Origin: Elusimicrobiota bacterium
Lineage (GTDB): Bacteria; Elusimicrobiota; Elusimicrobia; UBA1565; UBA9628
Assembly: GCA_016194625.1 (NCBI GenBank)
Contig: JACQBB010000375.1
Coordinates: forward strand, 1 to 5,069
Length of the DNA: 5,069 nucleotides
Reading direction: 5' to 3'
Shown here: one piece after another, positions 1 to 5,069 of the stretch
How the letters are laid out: each line of letters opens with the position of its first letter
Position numbering within the stretch: the stretch's first letter is position 1
Notes under the pieces: model-generated
Seen by the model: only the letters and a program-made list of their open reading frames with translations
Database searches by the model: none
Told to the model about the DNA's origin: nothing
Made by a program: the position numbers and the translations under genes

Positions 1-1
1 C

Positions 2-694
2 CGCTCGGGCGGCGTCTCCTCCCTGGCCAACCTGCTGAACACCTCGGTGGTGACCTTCGGCGTGAAGGGCGGCTACCTGATCGGCGCCAAGACGCGCGCC
101 TACGCCGCCGTCCACCGCGTGCTCACCCACTACACGGAGGGCACCCGCCAGGACAACCACCGCGACACCAACGCGGACTTCGGCGTCGAGGGCGACCTGA
201 CCGCCAAGCTGAAAGGCACGGTGCAGACCGGCTTCATCTACCAGTCCTTCGACCGGGACTCGACCAACCCCAACCGCGCCACCATCGGCCGGCACTGGAG
301 CGTCCTGACCTCCCTGGACTACCGCCCGACCGAGACCTGCCAGTTCGTGCTGACGGCCAACCGCGCCACCGCGGACGCGGCCACCACCAGCTCGCGCTAC
401 TTCGTGACCAACGCCGTCACCCTCGCCTACAACCATAAGTTCACGCAGAAGGTGTCGGCCGGCGTCAACGGCGGCGCGCAGTGGGACAAGTACTCGGACG
501 ACTTCACCATCGGCGCCGAGACCAAGTCCCGCCGCGACGACACCTACAACGTCGGGGCCAAGGTGGACTACCAGGCCACCGAGTGGCTGTCGGCCGGCGC
601 GTCCTTCAAGAACGTGGACCGCTACTCGACCTTCTCGCGCCAGTACAACTACCGCGACAACATCACGGGAGTCAACGCGAAGGTCATGTTCTAA
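2..694 (+). CDS. Outer-membrane beta-barrel protein of an exopolysaccharide locus (5'-truncated)
   Basis: The frame is open from base 2, so the N-terminus and signal peptide lie outside the window; 230 codons and a TAA are visible. A GTG at 47 is only an internal codon. The protein shows repeated amphipathic beta-strands of about 10 residues with alternating hydrophobic and polar residues. They are separated by short turns and longer Asp/Arg/Thr-rich loops (for example around the NAVTLAYNHKF and VSAGVNGGAQW strands). It ends in NAKVMF, with the terminal Phe typical of barrels inserted by the BAM machinery. The spacing of aromatic and Arg/Ser residues near the end (DDTYNVGAKVDYQ, then DRYSTF, then the last strand) resembles the putative beta-barrel porin family found in EPS clusters (BBP2_2/EpsL-like). 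That family assignment is from memory of the pattern, not a search. Inferred role: outer-membrane export pore or assembly partner for the polysaccharide made by the downstream operon. Barrel confidence is high; the exact family is less certain. Confidence 0.8.
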   Translation, partial: RSGGVSSLANLLNTSVVTFGVKGGYLIGAKTRAYAAVHRVLTHYTEGTRQDNHRDTNADFGVEGDLTAKLKGTVQTGFIYQSFDRDSTNPNRATIGRHWSVLTSLDYRPTETCQFVLTANRATADAATTSSRYFVTNAVTLAYNHKFTQKVSAGVNGGAQWDKYSDDFTIGAETKSRRDDTYNVGAKVDYQATEWLSAGASFKNVDRYSTFSRQYNYRDNITGVNAKVMF

Positions 695-720
695 GCGCTT
701 CTTCCCAGGAGCGTCCGTAC

Positions 721-755
721 GGAGGGCCCGGCGAAAGCCGGGCCCTCCCTCTTTT
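721..755 (+). terminator. Intrinsic terminator of the beta-barrel gene
   Basis: A perfect 12-bp stem (721-732 pairs with 737-748, GGAGGGCCCGGC against its complement) closes a GAAA tetraloop of the GNRA class. CTCTTTT follows at 749-755. It lies 26 bases after the TAA of the barrel gene and has a U-rich tract only in the plus direction. It should therefore stop plus-strand transcription before the convergent minus-strand gene. In the opposite direction there is no T tract after the stem, so any effect on the minus gene would be weaker. Confidence 0.93.
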
Positions 756-771
756 CAGGGGAGGGAGCGGC

Positions 772-1140
772 TCAGGGGGCGCGGCGGGCTTCCAGCGAGG
801 CGATGCGGGCCTCGTGGGCGGCGAGTTTGGCGGTGACGGCCCTCGAAAGGTCGGCCATGTTCGCTTGGAGGCGGGCCTCCATCGCGTCCATGCGGGCGCC
901 CTTGTCCACGCTGTCGGCCATCAGGCGGCGGATGTCCATCTGCATCTTATCCATCGCGCCGAATCTGGCGTGGATCGCGTCCAGCTTGGCGTCCATCCCG
1001 GCGCGCGCCGCATCGAGCTTGGCGTCCACCCCGCTGCCCATCGCGGCCAGCTTCGCGTCCATCTCGGCGCGGAAGGCCGCCAAGAGCGATCCCTCCATCC
1101 GCTCCAAGTCCGCGCGCGTCGCCGCCCGCTCCCGCTTCAT
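772..1140 (-). CDS. Small hendecad-repeat coiled-coil protein of unknown function
   Basis: I do not recognise a family. The 122-residue product starts MKRERAATRADLERMEGS and is almost entirely predicted helix rich in Ala, Met, Asp, Lys, Leu and Arg, with no Pro until the last residue. It has no signal peptide or membrane segment, so it is probably cytosolic. Residues 27-59 are three 11-residue units: MDAKLAAMGSG, VDAKLDAARAG and MDAKLDAIHAR. Weaker heptad-like helix follows (RMDAMEARLQ, AHEARIASLEARRAP). Third codon positions are almost all G/C, which supports coding on this strand. The ATG at 1140-1138 is preferred. GGGGAGG lies upstream (1161-1155) with a rather long 14-base spacer. An in-frame TTG at 1185 would put that site inside the gene, and the extension has poor codon bias. 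The gene is divergent from the OPX gene and convergent with the barrel gene. A role in scaffolding or oligomerising a partner is possible but unsupported. Confidence 0.72.
   Translation of the reverse strand: MKRERAATRADLERMEGSLLAAFRAEMDAKLAAMGSGVDAKLDAARAGMDAKLDAIHARFGAMDKMQMDIRRLMADSVDKGARMDAMEARLQANMADLSRAVTAKLAAHEARIASLEARRAP
964..1062 (-). repeat. Three tandem 33-bp units encoding an 11-residue helix repeat
   Basis: The three in-frame 33-bp copies lie within the minus-strand coiled-coil gene. Each begins with a Met/Val codon followed by Asp-Ala-Lys-Leu. The core, read on the plus strand as AGCTTGGCGTCCA, is identical in two copies and differs by one base in the third (AGCTTCGCGTCCA). 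An 11-residue period is the hendecad spacing of slightly right-handed coiled coils. The near-identity suggests recent internal duplication. Confidence 0.8.
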
Positions 1141-1154
1141 CGCCGTACATCGTA

Positions 1155-1161
1155 CCTCCCC
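1155..1161 (-). promoter_or_regulatory. Shine-Dalgarno site for the coiled-coil gene
   Basis: On the minus strand this reads GGGGAGG, a strong anti-16S match and the best one in the intergenic region. It stands 14 bases before the ATG at 1140, longer than the usual 5-9. An out-of-frame ATG at 1150-1148 is only 4 bases away, so the site does not settle the start by itself; coiled-coil pattern and codon bias do. Confidence 0.5.
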
Positions 1162-1192
1162 GTCCGGCCTCCGTCCAGGGCCCAAAGTCCCG

Positions 1193-1198
1193 ATGATA
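1193..1198 (-). promoter_or_regulatory. Candidate -10 element for the coiled-coil gene
   Basis: On the minus strand this reads TATCAT (one mismatch to TATAAT) inside the A/T-rich patch TATATCAT of an otherwise GC-rich spacer. A weak CTTTTC sits 16 bases further upstream as a possible -35. Transcription would start near 1186, giving a leader of about 45 bases that includes the GGGGAGG site. The prediction is weak and rests on composition and position only. Confidence 0.3.
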
Positions 1199-1255
1199 TA
1201 CGGCGACCCCCGTCGAAAAGTTCCCGGGCGGGCGCCTCTTTCTCGTCGTAAAAGC

Positions 1256-1261
1256 TATAAT
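1256..1261 (+). promoter_or_regulatory. Perfect -10 box; probable leaderless promoter of the export operon
   Basis: TATAAT matches the sigma-70 consensus exactly and stands in a short A/T-rich island (about 1237-1264) within GC-rich DNA. No good -35 is seen 16-18 bases upstream, and there is no extended TG. Six bases (CAACGC) separate it from the ATG at 1268, so the expected start of transcription falls on or beside the A of the start codon. No Shine-Dalgarno sequence is present before that ATG, which agrees with a leaderless transcript. Confidence 0.62.
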
Positions 1262-1267
1262 CAACGC

Positions 1268-1933
1268 ATGTCCCGCTCGCCCCTCTTTTTGGCCGCTCTG
1301 CTCCTGACTTCCTGCTCTTCCGTCCCGCTCCATTACGACTCGTCGGCCCCCAAGAAGTCCGACGCCGTCCAGCGCCAGCAGGCCGAGGAAGCCGCCATCT
1401 CCGCCGCCGTGGAGCAGGTGGCCGTCAAGAAGTCCGACTACGTCATCAGCGGCGCCGACCTGCTGAAGATCACGCTGCTGGGTGAGAAGGACCTGGACCG
1501 CGAGGTCCGCGTCAGCCAGAAGGGCACCATCACCTACCCCCTGGTCGGCGAAGTGAAGGTGGGGGGCCTGACCACCGCCGACGCCGAGCGTGCGCTGGCG
1601 GCGGGCCTGAAGGACTATCTGCGCAGCCCCCAGGTTTCCATCTTCATCAAGGAGTACGGCAACAAGAAGGTCTTCGTCTTCGGCCAGGTCATGAAGCCCG
1701 GCGCCGTCGAGCTCCCGACGGAGACGAGCCTGACGGTCCTGGAGGCCATCTCCCAGGCCCAGGGCTTCACCCGCATCGCCGCCCCCGACCGCACTCGCGT
1801 GGTGCGCATGGTGGACGGCAAGAGCCAATCGTTCACCATCGAAGTCTCCGCCATCACCAAGCGCGGCGAGAAGGATAAGGATCTTACGCTGGAACCCAAC
1901 GATATCGTCTTCGTCCCGGAGAGCATGTTCTGA
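1268..1933 (+). CDS. Polysaccharide export (OPX/Wza-family) lipoprotein, short form
   Basis: This 221-residue protein should carry polysaccharide across the periplasm toward the outer membrane. Residues 1-16 are a lipoprotein signal, MSRSPLFLAALLLTSC, with lipobox L13-T14-S15-C16. A polar Lys/Gln/Glu/Ala-rich linker runs to about 55. The polysaccharide-export domain spans about 56-130 (YVISGADLLKITLLGEKDL, then the GTITYPLVGEVKVGGLT strands and a DYLRSPQVSIFI end). An SLBB-type beta-grasp domain follows at about 134-182 (KKVFVFGQVMKPGAVELP and ISQAQGF). It ends LEPNDIVFVPESMF, the usual close of the periplasmic part. It has one SLBB domain and no C-terminal amphipathic helix, against about 380 residues in E. 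coli Wza, so it probably cannot form its own outer-membrane pore. The frame is open far upstream, but ATG 1268 is chosen because it begins the lipoprotein signal and follows the TATAAT. The stop overlaps the next ATG by one base (TGATG). Confidence 0.92.
   Translation: MSRSPLFLAALLLTSCSSVPLHYDSSAPKKSDAVQRQQAEEAAISAAVEQVAVKKSDYVISGADLLKITLLGEKDLDREVRVSQKGTITYPLVGEVKVGGLTTADAERALAAGLKDYLRSPQVSIFIKEYGNKKVFVFGQVMKPGAVELPTETSLTVLEAISQAQGFTRIAAPDRTRVVRMVDGKSQSFTIEVSAITKRGEKDKDLTLEPNDIVFVPESMF
1918..1921 (+). promoter_or_regulatory. Ribosome binding site of the co-polymerase/kinase gene, inside the preceding CDS
   Basis: GGAG lies 11 bases before the ATG at 1933, within the last codons of the OPX gene. 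With the one-base TGATG stop/start overlap it points to translational coupling of the two genes. Confidence 0.45.
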
Positions 1934-3666
1934 TGCCCACCATCACCGAACCTCAGGCCGGCGAGCCACTCGACCTCACCTACTACCTGGACGTCGTCCT
2001 GCGCCGCCGCTGGATCGTCGCGGCCGCCATGGCGCTGGTGGCCGGGGTCACCGCCGTCGCGACCTTCACCACGAAGCCCGTCTACCAGGCCAGCGCCCTG
2101 CTGGTCATCGAGAAGGAGAGGGGCGGCCTGGTCCAGAACGGCTCGATGGTGGAGAACTCGAACGAGGACTACTACCAGACCCAGTACAAGCTCCTGCAGA
2201 GCGTGTCCCTGCTTCGCAAGGTCTACGCCGAGCTGGCGCTGGAGAAGGCCCCGGATTTCTCGGGGCCGCAGGGCTTCGAGCGTTTCCAGAAGGCCGTCGC
2301 CATCTCACCGGTCCTGCGCAGCCGCCTGGTCTATGTCCGCGCGGATTCCCACGACGCAAAGCTCGCCGCCGACATCGCCAACCGCTTGAGCCAGGATTTC
2401 GTGGACCAGAACCTCTCCAACCAGCTCTTCATCTCGAAAGAGGTCCTCCAGGCTCTCCAGATGAAGGACGGTCAGGCCTCCTACGACTCCTTGCCGGCGG
2501 TCGTCAACAACTCGCTCATCCAGACGCTCAAGGGAGAGTACGCGAAGCTCCGCAGCCAGTACGCGGACATGTCCCAGCGCTACACCGACAAGTACCCGGC
2601 GATGTCCCAGCTCAAGTCGAACATGGCCGCGCTCGAGGGTCAGATCCGGACCGAGACCGAGCGCGTGGTGGCTTCTCTCAAGACGGAGCTCTCCGGCCAG
2701 CTCAAGGGCAACAACGTCCGGATCATCGATCCCGCGGACGTCCCGGCCCGCCCGTACAAGCCCCGCAAGCGCTTCAACCTGACCCTGGGGCTCCTCGGCG
2801 GCCTGCTCGCGGGCGTCGGCCTGGCCTTCCTCATCGAGACCCTCGACCAGTCCATCCGCACGCAGGAAGACGTGGAGGAAAAGGTCGGCAAGCCGTTCCT
2901 GGGCGTCATCCCGCAGGCGGTCCTCAAGAAGCACCGCATTTACGAGGCCATGCTCGCCGAAGAGCTTTCGTTGACGAGCGAGGCGTTCCGCAACCTCCGC
3001 ACGATGATCGATTTCGCCGGGGTCGGAGGCAAGGCCAAATCCCTGCTCGTGACCTCCACCGTCCAGGGGGAGGGCAAGACCTACGCCGCCGCCAACCTCG
3101 CCGTCGCGATGGCCCAACTGGGAGAGTCCGTCATCCTCATCGACGGGGACCTGCGGCGCCCGAACGTGCACCGCGGCTTCGCGGTCTCCTCGGAGCGCGG
3201 GCTGAGCGATTTCCTGGTCGCGGGCCGCCACGCCGACGACGCCGCGCGTCTGGTCCAGAAGACCGACGTCCCCGGACTGGAGGTCTTGCCCTGCGGCCAG
3301 CGGCCTCCCAACCCGTCGGAACTCCTCAACACGCCGCGTCTGGGCGCTCTCGTCGCCTGGGCGCGGGAGCGGTATGACCGCGTCATCGTGGACTGCACCC
3401 CGATGTTCCCGATCAACGACACCCTGTTGTGGGGGCGGCACATCCCCTCGGGCGTCTTCGTCGTCCGGTACGGGGTGACCCGCACGCCGCTCATCCGGAC
3501 CGCCTGCCAGAAGCTGGAGACGGGCGGGATCAAGCTCCTGGGCGTGGCCGTCAACGCCGCGCGCCAGGGCGGCCTAGCCTACTCCTCGTACGGGTACTAC
3601 TACCAGCAGTACTACCACTCCTACCAACAGCCTCAAGCGGCCCCCACCGGCGGCGAGGCGTCGTGA
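1933..3666 (+). CDS. Polysaccharide co-polymerase fused to BY-type tyrosine autokinase (Wzc/ExoP family)
   Basis: This 577-residue inner-membrane protein would set polymer length and gate export by autophosphorylation. The N-terminal Wzz-type part has TM1 at about 27-47, after LTYYLDVVLRRRW. A periplasmic region with coiled-coil stretches runs from about 48 to 282. The proline motif PADVPARPYKPRKR (267-280) leads into TM2 at about 283-303. The cytosolic kinase follows: the oligomerisation motif E350-x2-R353-x2-R356, Walker A around 374-383 (STVQGEGKT, K382), Walker A' at 400-410 (VILIDGDLRRP, D404 and D406), and Walker B at 484-487 (VIVD). The tail carries eight tyrosines between 550 and 564, the typical autophosphorylated cluster. 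At 577 residues it is shorter than E. coli Wzc (about 720), mainly through a compact periplasmic domain. Q378 replaces the usual Pro of the P-loop, Y384 follows T383 where Thr is common, and DCTP replaces the more usual DTPP. All essential lysine and aspartate residues are present, so it is probably active. Confidence 0.95.
   Translation: MPTITEPQAGEPLDLTYYLDVVLRRRWIVAAAMALVAGVTAVATFTTKPVYQASALLVIEKERGGLVQNGSMVENSNEDYYQTQYKLLQSVSLLRKVYAELALEKAPDFSGPQGFERFQKAVAISPVLRSRLVYVRADSHDAKLAADIANRLSQDFVDQNLSNQLFISKEVLQALQMKDGQASYDSLPAVVNNSLIQTLKGEYAKLRSQYADMSQRYTDKYPAMSQLKSNMAALEGQIRTETERVVASLKTELSGQLKGNNVRIIDPADVPARPYKPRKRFNLTLGLLGGLLAGVGLAFLIETLDQSIRTQEDVEEKVGKPFLGVIPQAVLKKHRIYEAMLAEELSLTSEAFRNLRTMIDFAGVGGKAKSLLVTSTVQGEGKTYAAANLAVAMAQLGESVILIDGDLRRPNVHRGFAVSSERGLSDFLVAGRHADDAARLVQKTDVPGLEVLPCGQRPPNPSELLNTPRLGALVAWARERYDRVIVDCTPMFPINDTLLWGRHIPSGVFVVRYGVTRTPLIRTACQKLETGGIKLLGVAVNAARQGGLAYSSYGYYYQQYYHSYQQPQAAPTGGEAS
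3655..3658 (+). promoter_or_regulatory. Ribosome binding site supporting the GTG start at 3663
   Basis: GAGG lies 4 bases before the GTG, within the final codons of the kinase gene. The spacing is short, but together with the GTGA start/stop overlap it favours this start and translational coupling over later internal starts. Confidence 0.4.
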
Positions 3667-5069
3667 CCTCGCGGCCGTCCCGCGCCGTGGTCGAGGCGCT
3701 CGTGCTGGCCGCGGTCGCGTCGGGCCCGTTCTTGTTCGGCGCGGTGGAGCCTTGGTCCGAAGCCGTCATCGTGACGCTCGGCGCCGCCGCGGGAATCGCC
3801 GCCCTCCTACGCGGCGAGCCTTCCTCCGGAGGCGCGAAGGCCCTTGCGGCGGGGTTCGCGGCTCTCACCGTCTGGGCCGCCCTGGAGTCGTTGCATCCCG
3901 TCTCCGCGACGGCTCCGGCCCCGTTTCTCCCGCACACCGTGGACCCGCTCGCGACGCGCGTCTTCGCCTCGCGCATGGCGGCGTGCGCCGGCGTCGCTTG
4001 GGCCGGCGGCTCGGTCTACTCCGATGAGCGCGCGCGGGCGCGCCTGGCGCGGGTGCTGGCCGGCTTGGGCGTCGTCGTGGCCGCCGCCGGGATGATCCAG
4101 CTTTCCCAGGGGAACGCGAAGCTGCTGGGCCTGCGCCAGACGCCGTCGACCTTCAACCCGTTCGGCCCCTACTACAACCCCAACCATGGCGCCGCGATGC
4201 TGTCCTTCGCCCTGTTCGCCGGAGCCGGTCTGTGGCGGGAGCGCCGGAAGCGGCTGCGCGGCTCGTGGCGGGGCGGGGTGGGCCGGGCCAGCGACGCCGC
4301 GGCGTCCTTGGCCTTGTCCGGCGCCGGCCTGGCGGTCATCGCCGCGGGGATGTTCTTCACGCGCTCGCGCGGCGCCGCGGCGTGCGCCGTCTTCGCCGCC
4401 GGCGTCTGGGCCGCGGGCGGCGGTCCCAGGCGCCGGGCCGCCGCCGCCGCGACGACCGCGGCGCTCATCGGGGCTGCGGCGTGGTGGGCCTGGGGACGAT
4501 ACCCGACGCTGGCCGATTCCTTCGACATCCGCGTCTCGATCTGGAAGCGGACCCTCGCGCTGATCGCGGACGCTCCCATGTTCGGCCGCGGCCTGGGCGC
4601 CTTCGCCGCGCCGTTCCCGGCCTATCAGCCTTACGGCGTCGGCGGCCTGGTGCTCCAGGCGCATTGCGACCCCCTTCAGCTCGCGGCCGAGGGGGGGCTC
4701 GCCGGAGCCCTCGTCGCGGCGGCGGCGCTGGCCGGCTTCGCCCGTTCCTGGGAGGACTCCCGCGGCGACGCGGTCCTCCAGGGCCTGCGCTGGGGCCTGG
4801 CGGCCTTCGCGCTCAACTCCCTCGTCGAGTTCAACGGCGAGATCGCCGGCAACCTCATCCTCGCCGCCGGCGTCGCCGCGGCGGCCGGCGCGTCGCGTCC
4901 GGTCGCGGCCGAGGGGGCGGAGCGAGCCCTCTGGCGCCCTCGCCTCGCGGCCAGCGCCGCGTTAGCGGCGGCGGCTCTGGCGACCTTCCCTCGCGCGGTG
5001 GCGTGGTTCCTCGCCGGGAACCACGCGCTGATCGTGCCCGAAGCTCCGCTGTCCGACCTGCGCGCCGCG
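3663..5069 (+). CDS. O-antigen ligase/Wzy-superfamily polytopic membrane protein (3'-truncated)
   Basis: The frame runs 469 codons from GTG 3663 to the last base with no stop, so the C-terminus is outside the window. The product is a very Ala-rich inner-membrane protein with roughly ten to twelve hydrophobic segments, the first at about 8-28. Motifs follow the O-antigen ligase/polymerase order: LFGAVEPW near the N-terminus (24-31), FGPYYNPNHGAAM (167-179, H175), TRSRGA (233-238, before a TM), and then the large periplasmic loop. In the loop are DIRVSIWKR (R290, W294), P305-MFGRGLGAF, and H334-C-D336-P-L-Q-LAAEGGLAGA, equivalent to the family's HAHNDYLQLLAEGG-like motif. The family either links undecaprenol-bound repeat units into polymer (Wzy) or transfers polymer to an acceptor (WaaL-like); sequence alone does not separate these. 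Next to OPX and Wzc genes, polymerase is the likelier role. GTG is chosen because it overlaps the kinase stop (GTGA), has GAGG upstream and precedes the first membrane segment. Some relatives carry C-terminal TPR repeats; none is seen before the window ends. Confidence 0.87.
   Translation, partial: MTSRPSRAVVEALVLAAVASGPFLFGAVEPWSEAVIVTLGAAAGIAALLRGEPSSGGAKALAAGFAALTVWAALESLHPVSATAPAPFLPHTVDPLATRVFASRMAACAGVAWAGGSVYSDERARARLARVLAGLGVVVAAAGMIQLSQGNAKLLGLRQTPSTFNPFGPYYNPNHGAAMLSFALFAGAGLWRERRKRLRGSWRGGVGRASDAAASLALSGAGLAVIAAGMFFTRSRGAAACAVFAAGVWAAGGGPRRRAAAAATTAALIGAAAWWAWGRYPTLADSFDIRVSIWKRTLALIADAPMFGRGLGAFAAPFPAYQPYGVGGLVLQAHCDPLQLAAEGGLAGALVAAAALAGFARSWEDSRGDAVLQGLRWGLAAFALNSLVEFNGEIAGNLILAAGVAAAAGASRPVAAEGAERALWRPRLAASAALAAAALATFPRAVAWFLAGNHALIVPEAPLSDLRAA

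Noticed and set aside
1204..1215. Small inverted repeat CGAC-CCCC-GTCG in the intergenic region.
   Set aside because: A 4-bp stem is expected by chance in DNA this GC-rich and has no T tract or clear operator form.
481..1251. Plus-strand open frame linking the barrel end, the terminator and the spacer.
   Set aside because: It runs through a perfect intrinsic terminator; the translation is His/Arg/Gly-rich nonsense out of frame with the barrel and opposite the coiled-coil gene.
1193..1267. Upstream in-frame ATG at 1193 that would extend the OPX lipoprotein by 25 residues.
   Set aside because: The extension (MIYGDPRRKVPGRAP...) has poor codon bias, no Shine-Dalgarno site, would swallow the TATAAT, and would place an unusually long basic stretch before the lipoprotein signal.
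947..1828. Long minus-strand open frame across the OPX gene.
   Set aside because: Antisense to a clearly recognisable OPX domain protein; the translation is low-complexity Gly/Ala/Asp/Leu of the kind GC-rich antisense frames give. It also shares 947-1150 with the better supported coiled-coil frame.
2305..3441. Long minus-strand open frame across the kinase gene.
   Set aside because: It lies wholly opposite the Wzc-type gene with its Walker motifs; the product is Asp/Glu/Gly/Val/Leu-rich with no recognisable domain, a GC-skew artefact.
3580..3624. Tyr-codon-rich stretch that looks like a simple DNA repeat.
   Set aside because: It encodes the tyrosine cluster expected at the end of BY-kinases, so a protein-level function explains it.
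3807..4664. Long minus-strand open frame opposite the O-antigen ligase gene.
   Set aside because: Arg/Gly/Ala-rich, no fold or motif, and the plus strand carries the ligase motifs in order through the same stretch.

Overview
The window is a GC-rich stretch (nearly all third codon positions in the genes are G or C) from a diderm, Gram-negative-type bacterium. It contains an outer-membrane beta-barrel ending in Phe, a lipoprotein with a lipobox, and a Wza/Wzc-type export pair. The phylum cannot be fixed from the sequence alone. It is one part of an exopolysaccharide or capsule locus of the Wzx/Wzy type.

Layout: (1) 2-694, plus strand: the C-terminal part of an outer-membrane beta-barrel protein resembling the beta-barrel porins of exopolysaccharide loci. 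It is closed by a very strong intrinsic terminator at 721-755. (2) 772-1140, minus strand: a small, unrecognised, soluble coiled-coil protein with an 11-residue repeat, convergent with the barrel gene. (3) 1141-1267: a 127-base divergent intergenic region with candidate promoters for both flanking genes. The plus-strand promoter has a perfect TATAAT placed so that transcription should begin at or next to the ATG of the next gene, which suggests a leaderless mRNA. (4) 1268-1933: a short polysaccharide-export (OPX/Wza-family) lipoprotein. (5) 1933-3666: a fused chain-length regulator and bacterial tyrosine autokinase (Wzc/ExoP type) with a C-terminal tyrosine cluster. (6) 3663 to the window end: a polytopic O-antigen ligase/Wzy-superfamily membrane protein, still open at base 5069.

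Genes 4-6 overlap by 1 and 4 bases and form a tight operon. The Wzy-like protein would polymerise or ligate repeat units at the periplasmic face. The kinase/co-polymerase would control chain length and gate export through phosphorylation of its tyrosine tail. The OPX lipoprotein would carry the polymer across the periplasm. The OPX protein is short and shows no C-terminal outer-membrane helix, so the upstream beta-barrel is a reasonable candidate for the actual outer-membrane pore. That pairing, the leaderless start and the orphan coiled-coil gene are the points most worth a second look. No mobile element, CRISPR, tRNA or rRNA was seen.
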